A program made the translations under genes and the position numbers. DNA of 64,000 nucleotides from NCBI GenBank assembly GCA_022835495.1, contig BQOK01000001.1, positions 806,001 through 870,000 of the forward strand, read 5' to 3'. Positions within the stretch are counted from its first letter, which is position 1; every line of letters begins with the position of its first letter. The stretch comes from Oscillospiraceae bacterium. GTDB lineage: Bacteria; Bacillota; Clostridia; Oscillospirales; Ruminococcaceae. Below the pieces are notes generated by a model. That model searched no databases. It was not told the DNA's origin and saw only the letters and a list, made by a program, of their open reading frames with translations. Below are positions 42,312-52,026 of this stretch, piece after piece.

Positions 42312-45300
42312 ATGGGCTTTCACAAAAGAAGGCTTCAAAAACTGCTGTGCACGGTGATCGGCGCAGCCTTTTTGATGCAGGGCGCGGGCGCCCCGGTGCT
42401 GGCGGCCGGCGCGGGCCCGCTGCTGCCGCAGGCGTCTGTTTCCCGCGGGAGCGCGGGCCCCGAGGCGCCCACCGTGGACGCCGCCCCCGGTGAGGCGCCC
42501 CAGGCCACCCCCGGGACGGAGCCGGGCGCCACGCCGGAGCCAGGCGCCACGCCGGAGCCGGGCACTACGCCGGAGCCAAGCGCCACGCCGGAGCCAGGCA
42601 CCACGCCGGAGCCGGGTGCCACGCCGGAGCCGGGCGCTACGCCGGAGCCAGGTGCCACGCTGGAGCCGGGCCCCGACCCGGATGGGCAGGAGGAGAACAG
42701 CCTGCAGGAGCCCCGGGCCGCGCTGGCCGCCGCCGTGGACGCGCTGGCCAGCGCCCGGGCCGCCACCGATACCAACCGCCTAGGGGACCTGTTTCAGGCG
42801 GAGCCCTATACCGACCGCACTTATCTGCACAAAAACGGGCAGGTCCTGGACGGCAACAACCCGCTCCTGACAGCGGCCACATCGCTGGGCCCCGGGAAGG
42901 TGGGGTTTCAGGGGGTGAACGGGTATGCCTCGATCCTGGCGGTGCCCATGTCGATCGAGGGCAACACCATCACCCTGACCAGCCCGGAATACACGTATAA
43001 CCCGTTTTATCTGCGCGGGGGCGCCCAGCCCACCGACAAGGTGGCGATCACCTCCGAGATCACGCGCACCGTGGGAGCGTTCGACAACCGGCCGGTGGCG
43101 CTGAACCTGGGCGGCCGTGAGGTGCCGGTGGACACCCAGGGCCAGCCCGAATACGGCTTTTTGGTGGAATTGAACGCAAAGAGCATTACAGACGGCTTTA
43201 TTACCCAGGTGGGCACGGTGCTGCACGAGACGGAGGGCAGGCTGGAGCCGGTGGAGCGCGGCGGCCCGCAGGAACTGCAGGCGGGCGACTGGATTTATGT
43301 GGACGGCAGTTACGCCAACATGCAGGCGGGCGTGCTTACCAGCACCACCAGGATCAACTTGAAACGCTCGTGGGAGCTGGACCAGAACATGCAGCTTGCG
43401 GCCGCGCCGGACGGGAACGCCATTGTGCTGCACAACGACCCCCGCCCCTCGGATCAGGTGCACGGCGCCCAGGAGGGGCAGTATCTGGGCATCTACCCGG
43501 GCGGCACCGAGGCGGGCATCCGGAACGGCCTGGCGCTGGAACTGGACAACTCCAACAACAAGGGCATCGACCCCAAATTCGCAGGGCCGGACAACGATTA
43601 TTACAACAACAACGTGCATGCGGCGCTGCACCCCACCGGGCGGCTGGACGCGCAGAATAAAAACATCCTGCTGAGCTCGGAGAACACCGCCCAGGAGGAT
43701 ACATACTGGGCCCTGGGCACCCTGCCCGCTGCACTGGTGGGGGGCAGCGTTGCGAACCCCGCTTATGCGCGGGTGAAAATGACCTGGTATGCGGCGGGCG
43801 ACCAGTCCCAGCCGGCGTGGCTGTGGTCCTACACCTCGGCCAGCGGAGAGACGCACGCCTGGAGCCAGCAATGGGAGGACGGGCAGCGGGCGGCGGGCAG
43901 CCTGGAAAGCTTTGCCTGGCCGGAGGACGCTGAGGATCTGCAGCCCAGCGGCCTGTACCACCTGGTGGTGGAGCTGTACGCCGCCGAGAACCGAAACAGC
44001 ATTTCGGACATCAGCGACGCCGTGTGGAAGGGGCAGCCGACCAAGGTGATGCGCCTCACCCTCACCGAGGGCGAGGTGGTGGATCTGTTCACCAACGACT
44101 ACCGGGTGGGCGCGGGCGCGGCTTCCACAGCCACAGACTGGGACTGGACGGCGCGCCTGTCTTACGCCTGCGCCACCAACTACACGGCGGCGGTCCCCGG
44201 CACCGAGAGGGGCGGCGGTCACATTGACACCCTCACCATCACCACACCCAAGTACCCGGCGTATCGCCTTAACGCGGGCGCCACCACCACCACCTTTACC
44301 AGCTTTGCCTACATGGGCTTCAAGCCGCAGGCGGGCATCCAGACGGCGCAGGTGGAGGGCAGCGAGCAGATGCGGCCGGTGAGCCAGGGAGAGACCGTGA
44401 CCTTTACCTACACGGTGCGCAACCGGCGGCTCACCAAGGCGACCAACGAGGTATCCGTGACCTCGCTGCTCACGCTGCCGGAGGAGTTTTTTCAGAACTT
44501 TGACCGCGGCAGCGTGCGTGTGACCAGCATACGCCAGCACGACCCGGCAAAGCCCACGGAGGACGGCGACGACGAGATCCTGGCGCAGGTGAACGCCCTG
44601 AACGGCGGAGACGCTTCGGCCGCCCTGCGCAGCAGCCAGGGGCTGGTGTTTGAACTGGTGGGCAACCCCATGACCTTTACCATCACCGCACAGGCAAAGG
44701 ACACCCTGGGCCAGCCCTGGGGCCCCGACAGCGACCCGGCGGTGCTGGCGGTCAAGGTGGAGGAAAAGGACAAGATGCTGGGCGACGACAGCGGCTCGGT
44801 GACCGTGCACGCGGGCGTGGATACGGTGGACATCACCGTGGATCCCTGGGACTACCTGAAAACGGAAAAATACATCAGCCGGATCAGCGGCGAGGGCCGC
44901 ACCTTTGACTGCACCATCCGCGCCAAGCTGCCGGAATTTTTGCCGGACGAGGTGGTGCAAAAGGCTTTTGGAAAGGTGCGGGCGGAGCATTACGACGCGG
45001 TGCTGGTGATCGACAACCGCAGCCCCTCGGAGATGGAGCGGAGCGCGGCGGGCGCAAAGGAGTACCTGCGGGCGCTGCAGGAGAGAATCCACTCTTACGA
45101 GGACAACCCGGAGGTGTTCCAAAAGATCAGCCAGACCCGGGTGGGCATTGTGACCTACGGCGGCGACGTGGCGGTGCCGCTCACGCCTTTCCACAACCCC
45201 GACGGCGGGTGCGCCGAACCGTTTATCGACGCGCTGAACGACATCCTGCAGGGCAGCTACCCCAGCATGCTGGGCTCGGATGCCCAGGATGCGGACTACC

Positions 45301-46739
45301 GGGCCGAGTTTTCGATCCCCGCAAACCCCGAGCGGTACAGAAACCCGGTGGACACCAGCGCCTGCGGCGGTTTTGCGGTGGGCAACCACCTGCTGGCCAT
45401 GCAGATGGGGCTGGACAGCCCGCTGGAGAGGCAGACCACCGGCGCCGGCAAGCCGGACGGGCTGACCTACAGCACGGCGAACCAGGGCAACTATTATTAC
45501 AGCAAGGTGCTGCTGTTCCACCCGGACGGCAAGGCCAGCGCGTTCCAGAAGGAGCATATGGCCCCGCAGGACATGGCGCAGGATATGGTGGCGGCCCTGA
45601 GCAAGGTGCGGGTGCCCATGCCGGCGATCCGGGATTTTACGGTGTATGACGAGATCGACGGGCACTTTTACCCCACCCACGAGTTTTCGCAGGAGCCCAG
45701 TTCCTTCAACGAGAGCTTTGTGCGGTGGGACGGCCAGAACATCACGGGCGGGCAGACCCGTTTGTGGACCGCCACGGTGCGCGCCCGGTCCTCGTTCCCC
45801 GGGGGGAACATGGTGCCCACCAACACGGCGGATTCCTGCCTGATGAAGGAGGGGAAGAACAGCATCTGGCTGCCCATCCCCACGGCAAACGTGCAACTGC
45901 GCCCGCTCAAAAGCTACTGTGAGGAACAGTTTTTGTTTTACGGGCAGACCCTGGAGGCCGCGGGCGACCTGCGGGCGTTTTTGCTGGAAAAGCATTACAA
46001 GCTGAACGATTACGGGGTGGACGACGCCTATGGCTACCTGGACTGCCGGCTGGAGGGGGACGAAACGCTGGTGAGCGCCATGCCCGCTGAAAACACCAAC
46101 TACGTTTATCACATTGATTACCAGCCTTATACCCTGGGCGACCGCATGCTGATGCTGGGGATCGCCAGGATTGAGGGGGCGGACACGCTGGTGCGCACGG
46201 GCAACGGCCGCTACCTGGACCCGGTGGGGAATGTGCTGCCGGGCTACGCCCGCGCCAGAACGGACAATGTGTTGTCGGTGCGGGTGGCAAAGGGGCAGAT
46301 CGACCTTGCGGTGGAGAGCGGCGACGGGGCTGCCATTCCGCCGAACCAGAGCTTTTTGTTCCGCATCACCCGCCAGGCGGGAAGCCGGCGGGAGGTGTTT
46401 TACGAGGCGGTGCAGGGCGAGGGGAGCAAAACCGTGAGCGGCCTTAAGTGGGGCACGTATACGGTGGAGCAGCTGGAGAACTGGAGCTGGCGCTATGGGG
46501 CCGCGGGCTATCTGGATGAAAACCCCGGAAGCGCCCGCAACGACCCGGAGGACGCCACGGTGGTGCTGGGTGAAAGATGCACCTGGGCGCCGGAAAAGAT
46601 CACCGCGGCGCGCCAGTACACTGGCGCGGCGGGCACCGACACGGCCGCCCGGGTGAGCGTTTCGGTGGAGCTGCAGAATGAGCAGTGGCTCAGCGACCCG
46701 ACCTTTGCCGTGAATATGGGCGGCGGGCAGGAGGGATAA
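42312..46739 (+). CDS. Giant secreted surface protein with TPEPGA repeats, vWA-like and Cna-B-like regions
   Basis: 1475 residues. ATG 42312 follows GGAGGG; the open frame continues upstream through the right repeat but without ribosome sites. Signal peptide ~1-36 (basic RRLQKLL, hydrophobic core, cleavage near VLAAG). Residues 73-120: eight TPEPGA-type hexapeptides. A large beta-rich middle follows. Residues ~893-1100 look like a von Willebrand A domain ([23 protein letters not shown]-like strand [12 protein letters not shown]) with a degenerate MIDAS. ~1329-1430 resemble a SpaA/Cna-B fold ([17 protein letters not shown]). No LPXTG or C-terminal anchor. Probably an adhesin or fibre/tip subunit retained by the neighbouring membrane proteins. 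First gene of the phase-switched operon. Confidence 0.85.
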   Translation: MGFHKRRLQKLLCTVIGAAFLMQGAGAPVLAAGAGPLLPQASVSRGSAGPEAPTVDAAPGEAPQATPGTEPGATPEPGATPEPGTTPEPSATPEPGTTPEPGATPEPGATPEPGATLEPGPDPDGQEENSLQEPRAALAAAVDALASARAATDTNRLGDLFQAEPYTDRTYLHKNGQVLDGNNPLLTAATSLGPGKVGFQGVNGYASILAVPMSIEGNTITLTSPEYTYNPFYLRGGAQPTDKVAITSEITRTVGAFDNRPVALNLGGREVPVDTQGQPEYGFLVELNAKSITDGFITQVGTVLHETEGRLEPVERGGPQELQAGDWIYVDGSYANMQAGVLTSTTRINLKRSWELDQNMQLAAAPDGNAIVLHNDPRPSDQVHGAQEGQYLGIYPGGTEAGIRNGLALELDNSNNKGIDPKFAGPDNDYYNNNVHAALHPTGRLDAQNKNILLSSENTAQEDTYWALGTLPAALVGGSVANPAYARVKMTWYAAGDQSQPAWLWSYTSASGETHAWSQQWEDGQRAAGSLESFAWPEDAEDLQPSGLYHLVVELYAAENRNSISDISDAVWKGQPTKVMRLTLTEGEVVDLFTNDYRVGAGAASTATDWDWTARLSYACATNYTAAVPGTERGGGHIDTLTITTPKYPAYRLNAGATTTTFTSFAYMGFKPQAGIQTAQVEGSEQMRPVSQGETVTFTYTVRNRRLTKATNEVSVTSLLTLPEEFFQNFDRGSVRVTSIRQHDPAKPTEDGDDEILAQVNALNGGDASAALRSSQGLVFELVGNPMTFTITAQAKDTLGQPWGPDSDPAVLAVKVEEKDKMLGDDSGSVTVHAGVDTVDITVDPWDYLKTEKYISRISGEGRTFDCTIRAKLPEFLPDEVVQKAFGKVRAEHYDAVLVIDNRSPSEMERSAAGAKEYLRALQERIHSYEDNPEVFQKISQTRVGIVTYGGDVAVPLTPFHNPDGGCAEPFIDALNDILQGSYPSMLGSDAQDADYRAEFSIPANPERYRNPVDTSACGGFAVGNHLLAMQMGLDSPLERQTTGAGKPDGLTYSTANQGNYYYSKVLLFHPDGKASAFQKEHMAPQDMAQDMVAALSKVRVPMPAIRDFTVYDEIDGHFYPTHEFSQEPSSFNESFVRWDGQNITGGQTRLWTATVRARSSFPGGNMVPTNTADSCLMKEGKNSIWLPIPTANVQLRPLKSYCEEQFLFYGQTLEAAGDLRAFLLEKHYKLNDYGVDDAYGYLDCRLEGDETLVSAMPAENTNYVYHIDYQPYTLGDRMLMLGIARIEGADTLVRTGNGRYLDPVGNVLPGYARARTDNVLSVRVAKGQIDLAVESGDGAAIPPNQSFLFRITRQAGSRREVFYEAVQGEGSKTVSGLKWGTYTVEQLENWSWRYGAAGYLDENPGSARNDPEDATVVLGERCTWAPEKITAARQYTGAAGTDTAARVSVSVELQNEQWLSDPTFAVNMGGGQEG
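42528..42671 (+). repeat. 18-bp tandem repeat (eight units) in the surface gene
   Basis: Units of the form GCCACGCCGGAGCCRGGC encode TPEPGA. Unit 0 before it is degenerate. Copy number could vary without breaking frame, giving a stalk of variable length. Confidence 0.9.
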
Positions 46740-46742
46740 GGG

Positions 46743-47285
46743 ATGGAAAAAGCGAATTTGACGGCGGGGCGGCTTGTTTTAGGGCTGGCGGCCACCCTGG
46801 CAGTGCTGGCGGTGCTGCTGACTGCGGCGCTGTTTTTCTGGCGGCCGTATATCGTGACCAGCGGCGGAATGCGCGGCGCCTACACGGCGGGCAGCCTTTT
46901 GTTTGTGCGCGGCGCGCAGGCCGGGGAGCTGGCGCCGGGCGACAAGGTGACCTACCGGCTGGAGGATGGGCAGGTGCTGACCGCGCGGGTGACGGAGATA
47001 GACCCGGAAAGGCAGCAGCTGCGGGTACTGGGCGATGACAACGCCCAGTTTGACGGAACGGTGATCCCTTATGGGAGCGTGCTGGGGCGGGGCGGCTGGG
47101 CGGTGCCCTGGCTGGGCTGGGCAGCGGCCTGCCTGCACACCTGGCCCGGCATTGCGGCGGGAGCCGCCCTGACCGCAATGCTGGCGCTGTGGCTGGCGCT
47201 GCCCCACTGGCTGAAAAAGGCAGACGAACAGCAGGACGGCCCCGGCGAGGCAGAGGCAGAGGAGAGGAGGCAGGTGCATGTTTAA
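46743..47285 (+). CDS. SipW-like signal peptidase homologue, catalytic residues lost
   Basis: 180 residues. N-terminal helix (~14-34), S26 core, and a C-terminal hydrophobic hairpin (~117-160), as in SipW/ER-type signal peptidases. The active-site box that is normally Ser-Gly-Ser-Met reads VTSGGMRGAY, so the nucleophile Ser is Gly; the catalytic His of the following box is Ala (LTARVTEIDP). The distal GDDNAQFDGTVIPYGSVLG matches the conserved SipW GD-N segment. Four bases after the surface gene and overlapping the next gene. Likely a non-proteolytic chaperone or docking protein; alternatively the alignment hides substitutes. Confidence 0.75.
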   Translation: MEKANLTAGRLVLGLAATLAVLAVLLTAALFFWRPYIVTSGGMRGAYTAGSLLFVRGAQAGELAPGDKVTYRLEDGQVLTARVTEIDPERQQLRVLGDDNAQFDGTVIPYGSVLGRGGWAVPWLGWAAACLHTWPGIAAGAALTAMLALWLALPHWLKKADEQQDGPGEAEAEERRQVHV

Positions 47286-48012
47286 GCAGGCTGTACGGCC
47301 CGGCGAGGCGCCGCCCGCCCCGGAGTGGCAGGAGGACCGGCAGGGGCCGGCCCAGCCCCACCCCTGGGCCCGGGCGCTGTTCTGCGCGGCGGTGGTGTTA
47401 TTGCTGCTGCTTGTCCTGCTGGCGGTGAGCCGGCGGCGGGCGCTGCCCTATCTTGCGCTGCAGAGCGGCGGCGCGGCACCCCTGCAGTTTGGCGCCTCGG
47501 TGGATATTGCGGTGAAGCAGGGGGACTGGCTGCGCGAGGATCTGTATCTTGCGGGCGGCACCGGCGGCGACGCGCTGGCGGCGGCGGTTTACAACAAGAG
47601 CCCGCAGGAAAACCCGGGTGCGGCCCCCGCCTTTGTGCGGGCCGCGCTGGTGCCGGTCTGGCGGGACGGCAGGGGCGCCGGAAACGGCGAGCCTGTGGGA
47701 GACTGGCCGGCCGGTGTTGCGGACGGCGAGTACCGCATGGGCGGGGTCACCTTTACCCTGGCCGCCGGCTGGGATGTGCCGGACGGGGGCGGAAGGTATT
47801 GGAGCTACGAGCCGACGGACGGGTATTTTTATTATCACGGCGTGCTTCAGCCGGGCGAAACCACGGCGCCGCTGCTGCAGAGCGTGAGCGGTGAGGGAAA
47901 GGGCCGGCTGGAGGTGCAGGTGCTGGCGGAAGGAATTGAGGCGGCGGGCGACGGGCTGCCCGGCTGGGCGGCGATCTGCCGCCGGAGCGCAGAGGAGGTG
48001 CAGCAGGGATGA
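47278..48012 (+). CDS. TasA/camelysin-like membrane protein
   Basis: 244 residues, overlapping the signal-peptidase homologue by 8 bases. One transmembrane helix (~32-50), then a beta-rich ectodomain. Segment YWSYEPTDGYFYYHGVLQPGETTAPLLQSV is characteristic of SipW-dependent TasA/CalY-type proteins that form extracellular fibres. The N-terminus is cytosolic and Pro-rich, so it would be a type II anchored protein unless cleaved. Its presence beside a SipW homologue supports a fibre or surface-sheath system. Confidence 0.75.
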   Translation: MFKQAVRPGEAPPAPEWQEDRQGPAQPHPWARALFCAAVVLLLLLVLLAVSRRRALPYLALQSGGAAPLQFGASVDIAVKQGDWLREDLYLAGGTGGDALAAAVYNKSPQENPGAAPAFVRAALVPVWRDGRGAGNGEPVGDWPAGVADGEYRMGGVTFTLAAGWDVPDGGGRYWSYEPTDGYFYYHGVLQPGETTAPLLQSVSGEGKGRLEVQVLAEGIEAAGDGLPGWAAICRRSAEEVQQG

Positions 48013-48577
48013 ACGAAACCGCAGAGCGCCGCCAGGGCGCAGAGAACGCCTGCCAAAGGCTGCGGCGAAAGGTGCTGACGGCCACCGCCGCTTTGGCGGC
48101 GGCCGCCCTGGTGTTCGGCTGGCTGGCGGCCGGCGCGGTGCGCCGCAGCGAGGTGTTTACCTGGGGCAGCCTGGAGGTGAGCTTTACCGGCGAGGGCTTT
48201 ACCGGCAGCCCGGCGGTGGGGGAGGGCGTGAGCGAGTGCGCCCCCGCCGTGAACGTGCAGCCCGGCAGCGAGGCCTGCTACCTGTTTTTGGCGCTGGGGA
48301 AAACCGGCGGCCAGCAATGGGGCCACTGGGCGGGCGGGGCCTTTGCCCCGGGCCCGCTGGAGGGCTGGTCCCCGCTTGAGGGCACGGACGGCGCGGTGTA
48401 CTACTGCCAGGTGGAGGCCGTGGGCAAAAAGGAAAAAAGGAAGCCGCGGTGCGCATCCAGCTGTTTGACCGGGTGCAGGGCGGCGCGCCGGGCGAGGGAG
48501 CGCCGTTCCAGGTATACGCCATTCAGAGCCGCGGCCTGGCCACGCCCGGCCAGGCCTGGCAGGCGCTGACAGGGTAA
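48009..48577 (+). CDS. Second TasA-like membrane protein, interrupted by a frameshift
   Basis: ATG 48009 overlaps the previous stop (ATGA). TM helix ~21-43, then EVFTWGSLEVSFTGEGF and NVQPGSEACYLFLALGK, typical of the TasA/camelysin fold. At an A6 run (48433-48438) the frame switches: read straight, the tail becomes Arg-rich and ends at 48569; with a -1 shift (or one extra A) it continues EAAVRIQLFDRVQGGAPG and FQVYAIQSRGL, clearly the native C-terminus, ending at 48577. So it is a slippage-prone, phase-variable or mutated gene, or a sequencing error. Confidence 0.75.
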
Positions 48578-48620
48578 GGGGGAAATGCCCCCGTGTTGAT
48601 CAGAAAGGGAGGTGCAGAAA

Positions 48621-49256
48621 ATGCCGTTTAAAAAAGGGCGGACAGCGATTCTGGAGGAGGATGTGCAGCGGCGCGGCGGCGAGCTGCCGGCGACGGCGGA
48701 GCAGGCGGAGAGGGCCGAGCCTCAGGCGCCGCTGGTCATGGCCCCGCAGCGGACCGTTTTGGGGGCGGCCGCCCAGGTGAAAGGGGATATTGCCTCGGAG
48801 GAGCCGATCGTAATCGAGGGACGGGTGCAGGGGAATATCGTGTGCTCGAAACAGGTTTCCGTGACAGGCGTGGTGGTGGGAAACATCACCTGCCAGAGCT
48901 TTTCGCTGAACAGCGGGAAGGTCAAGGGCGACCTTGTTTGCAGCGGCAGCGCCCGGGTGGCGGAAAGCGGTGAGATAGAGGGCGCGGTGACGGCGCAGGA
49001 GCTTGCGCTGGGCGGCACGCTGAAGGGCAACGCGCGGATCGAGGCGCTGACCCACCTGTTCAGCGCCAAGGCGTACATGCAGGGCGACCTTACCGCCGGG
49101 CGGCTGGGCGTGGCGGAGGGCGCGAGGATAAACGGCAAGGTGGAGATCGTGCAGCCGGAGGGCGCCCGCCCGGAGATACGGCTGGCCGAACCTGCGGCGC
49201 AGGAGCCGGGGGAGGAGCCGGCAGTGCAGGAGGAAGCCGCCGGGGCGGCCAAGTGA
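48621..49256 (+). CDS. Bactofilin (polymer-forming cytoskeletal protein)
   Basis: 211 residues; ATG 48621 after AAAGGGAGGTG. The beta-helical bactofilin core (~40-150) shows the repeating hydrophobic-Gly pattern: IASEEPIVIEGRVQGNIVCSKQV, VGNITCQSFSLNSGKVKGDLVCSG, EIEGAVTAQELALGGTLKGNARIEAL. Disordered acidic tails flank it. Bactofilins polymerise at the membrane and position wall or surface machinery. In this operon it probably scaffolds the surface structure. A GTG start for the EAL frame overlaps its stop. Confidence 0.88.
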   Translation: MPFKKGRTAILEEDVQRRGGELPATAEQAERAEPQAPLVMAPQRTVLGAAAQVKGDIASEEPIVIEGRVQGNIVCSKQVSVTGVVVGNITCQSFSLNSGKVKGDLVCSGSARVAESGEIEGAVTAQELALGGTLKGNARIEALTHLFSAKAYMQGDLTAGRLGVAEGARINGKVEIVQPEGARPEIRLAEPAAQEPGEEPAVQEEAAGAAK

Positions 49257-49330
49257 CCGGAAGCGGGGACGCGCTTTATGTGGGATACAGCGCCGCACCC
49301 GCCTTTTATCACCAAAGGGAGGACGGCCAA

Positions 49331-50122
49331 ATGCCGATGCAGCAAGGGGAAGTGCTTAAAAATTTTCCGCAGGCGATGGAGCAGCGCCAGTTCCAGGTGT
49401 ATTTCCAGCCCCAGGTGGACTTTGCCCGGCGGGAGTTTGTGGGGGCGGAGGCGCTGGTGCGCTGGGTCCGCCCCCGGGCGGGCATGCTGCAGCCCTCGGC
49501 CTTTGTGCCCTGTTTGGAGAGCGGGGGCCTGATCACCCAGCTCGATTTTTACGTATGGGAAGAGGTCTGCCGCTTTATGCAGGCCTGGAGAGCGGACCCC
49601 CAAATGCCTGCGCTGCAAAGCGTTTCGGTGAATGTGTCCCGCTGCGACATCCGCGGCGAAAATTTTTGCGCCCGGCTGGCCGCCATTCTGGAGCGCTATG
49701 GGCTGCCGGCCGGGGCCCTGCACCTGGAGGTGACCGAGAGCGCCTGCGCGCAGGAGGGGCCCAAGCTTTTAGAGACCTGCAGGCAGCTGCGGGAGATGGG
49801 CTTTGTGCTGGAAATGGACGATTTTGGAAGCGGCTATTCCTCGCTGAACATGCTGGGGGAGCTGCCTTTTGACGTGGTGAAGCTGGACAAGGGCTTTGTG
49901 GACCGCTGCACCTGCGGCGAGCGGGGCAGGCTGCTGCTGGGCGCGGTGATCGACATGCTGCGGCAGCTGGAGCTGGGCATGGTGGCGGAGGGGGTCGAGA
50001 CCCGCGGGCAGGCCGAGTTTTTGGCCGCGCATGGGTGCCCGGTGCAGCAGGGATACTATTTTTCACGCCCGGTGCCGGCGGCCGCATTTTGCGAGATGCT
50101 GCGCCGCCCGGCCACGGGCTGA
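49331..50122 (+). CDS. EAL-domain cyclic-di-GMP phosphodiesterase
   Basis: 263 residues, stand-alone EAL domain, cytosolic. ATG 49331 preferred for AAAGGGAGG; the frame can also start at GTG 49253, overlapping the bactofilin stop. Catalytic set complete: GAEALVRW (EAL Glu), SVNVSR (Asn), LEVTES (Glu), LEMDDFGSGYSSL (Asp-Asp), VVKLDKGF (Lys), MVAEGVET (Glu), QQGYYFSRP (Gln). Should linearise c-di-GMP. Its partner cyclase is the next gene. Confidence 0.93.
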   Translation: MPMQQGEVLKNFPQAMEQRQFQVYFQPQVDFARREFVGAEALVRWVRPRAGMLQPSAFVPCLESGGLITQLDFYVWEEVCRFMQAWRADPQMPALQSVSVNVSRCDIRGENFCARLAAILERYGLPAGALHLEVTESACAQEGPKLLETCRQLREMGFVLEMDDFGSGYSSLNMLGELPFDVVKLDKGFVDRCTCGERGRLLLGAVIDMLRQLELGMVAEGVETRGQAEFLAAHGCPVQQGYYFSRPVPAAAFCEMLRRPATG

Positions 50123-50205
50123 GAGGCGCTGCGCGGGGCTTCACACCCGCCCCGGCAGGGGGAATTTGGGTGCGGGCCAAACATTCTGGCTGCGGGAGGT
50201 GCGCT

Positions 50206-51960
50206 ATGGCAGAACTGAACGATGTTCTCAGCCGGCTGTTTTCCAGCCCGGCTGCCTTGTTCTTGTCTTCCCTGAGCTTTACCGTGGCCAGCTTCCACTG
50301 GGTGCACAAGCTGGTGGCGGATTTCCATGTGAAGGCCTGGCACATGCTGGCGGCCGGCGTGTGCAACGGGAGCATTGCGGTGGTGACGGAGTTTTTGGTG
50401 GACCGGCCCGCCCCCTTTGCCATGATGGCCTTTGTGCCGCTGGTGACCGTGCTGGAGCTGCGCCTTGTTTCGCGGGACCGGGCGTGGGTGTACCTGTTCG
50501 TGTTCGCGGCCTTTTTGCTGAATTTCAGCGCCATCCACGACCTGATGGTGGCGGTGATGGGCCTGTGGCCCGCCCATGTGCCCTGGGACCCGAGCGCGCT
50601 GGAATACCGGATCAGCATTTTTACCCTGGCCCTGCTCACGGCCACCGGCATGCTGGCGCTGCTGAAACGGTTTATGCTGGCGGAGGAGCTGTTCTCGCTG
50701 ATCCATTCGCGGCAGAAAAGCACGATCCTGCTGGTGTATATGCTCGCCAGCGGGGGAGTGATGATCCTTGCCTCTTGGGTGACCGTGCCGGTGCTGTTCC
50801 GGGGGGATATCCCGGCGGAGATCAGCGTGCCGGTGCACCTGGACCTGGTGCTGAAGGACTCGCTCCTGCTTGCCTGCGGCTATATGATTACCCTATTCCA
50901 GTGCCGCGCGGAACGCTTTTTGAAAAAAAGCGACGTTTTGAACGGAGAGCTGCGAAAGGAAAAGAACTTTCGCACCGCGCTGCAAAAGCGGGCGGTGCTG
51001 AACTATATCGCAAACCTGGATCAAAACCGCATTGTGGAAGGGCTGGAAAAATTTTCGCCCCGGCTCAGCCAGGGGTTGCAGGGCGGCCACCGCGAGATTC
51101 TGGAACGGTTCATCCAGGCATGCGTTCACCCCCAGGACCAGGAAGCCCTGCGGGCACAGCTGCTTTTTCCGGCCCCGGAGCGCCAGGGCGAGGGCAGCGA
51201 GGTGCAGACGGTGCGGGCGCGGATTTCGGCGCCGCTGTTTCAGGAAAACATCCGGCTGCCCGAGGGCGCTGAACCGGAGCAGGGGACAAACGGGCCCTGG
51301 CGGTGGTTGGAGGCACAGGTGACCCTGGTGGCCGGCGCGGAGGGGCGGCTGGCCTATGTGAGCCTTGTGGATGTGGACGCGGAGGTGGCCCAGGACATTC
51401 AGCTGCAGCGCGCCGCCCAGACGGATCCGTTGACCGGCCTGCTCAACCGCGGCGCGCTGGAACAGGGCGTGCGCCGCTACCTGGCCGGAGAGCGCGCCTG
51501 CGGCGCGCTGTTTATGGTGGATATGGACGACTTTAAAAAGGTGAACGACCGGTTCGGCCACGCGGCGGGAGACGCGCTTCTGCGGGAGGTGGCCCGGGCG
51601 ATCCGCGGCGTGTTCCGCGCGGAAGATCTGCTGGGGCGGATCGGCGGCGACGAATTCTGCCTGTTCGCCGCCGGCCTGCAGGAGCGGGTTGCCCTTGCGC
51701 AGCGTGCGGAGCAGCTGCTTGAGGCAGTGCATCGCGTGCGCATTCCCGAAGCAAAGGATGCGTTCCAGGTTACCCTGAGCGTGGGGGCGGCGGCCTGCCC
51801 GGAGTTTGGCCGGGAGTATGAAACGCTGTATGAGCGGGCGGACATTGCGCTGTACCAGGCAAAGTGCCAGGGCAAAAACACGATCTGCTTTTACACGGGC
51901 CAAAAAAGGAGCGAGTATCACGGCGAGCGCGCCGCACTGCCGGGGAAGCGCCGCCCTTGA
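50206..51960 (+). CDS. Membrane GGDEF diguanylate cyclase
   Basis: 584 residues; ATG 50206 after GGGAGGTG. Six or so N-terminal transmembrane helices (~15-240), a linker/PAS-like region, then a GGDEF domain (~410-560) with TDPLTGLLNRGAL, VDMDDFKKVNDRFGH and the intact GGDEF in GRIGGDEFCLF. RAED five residues upstream is an RxxD inhibitory site, so product feedback is expected. Makes c-di-GMP, opposing the EAL protein encoded before it. A membrane sensor may link external signals to the surface system. Confidence 0.93.
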   Translation: MAELNDVLSRLFSSPAALFLSSLSFTVASFHWVHKLVADFHVKAWHMLAAGVCNGSIAVVTEFLVDRPAPFAMMAFVPLVTVLELRLVSRDRAWVYLFVFAAFLLNFSAIHDLMVAVMGLWPAHVPWDPSALEYRISIFTLALLTATGMLALLKRFMLAEELFSLIHSRQKSTILLVYMLASGGVMILASWVTVPVLFRGDIPAEISVPVHLDLVLKDSLLLACGYMITLFQCRAERFLKKSDVLNGELRKEKNFRTALQKRAVLNYIANLDQNRIVEGLEKFSPRLSQGLQGGHREILERFIQACVHPQDQEALRAQLLFPAPERQGEGSEVQTVRARISAPLFQENIRLPEGAEPEQGTNGPWRWLEAQVTLVAGAEGRLAYVSLVDVDAEVAQDIQLQRAAQTDPLTGLLNRGALEQGVRRYLAGERACGALFMVDMDDFKKVNDRFGHAAGDALLREVARAIRGVFRAEDLLGRIGGDEFCLFAAGLQERVALAQRAEQLLEAVHRVRIPEAKDAFQVTLSVGAAACPEFGREYETLYERADIALYQAKCQGKNTICFYTGQKRSEYHGERAALPGKRRP

Positions 51961-52026
51961 ACCGCAGGCGGGGCGCGGCAGGAGCGGCCGCGCAAAGGCG
52001 GGCGGCTGCCGGAATGGGGGAAGATA

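Noticed and set aside
42528-42671. CRISPR-like regular repeat
   Set aside because: Units are contiguous 18-mers with no spacers and encode TPEPGA; it is a coding minisatellite. No cas genes in the window.
42780-46112. 1110-residue open frame antisense to the surface protein
   Set aside because: Created by GC-biased codon positions of the plus-strand gene; His/Arg-rich low-complexity product, no family resemblance, no ribosome site.
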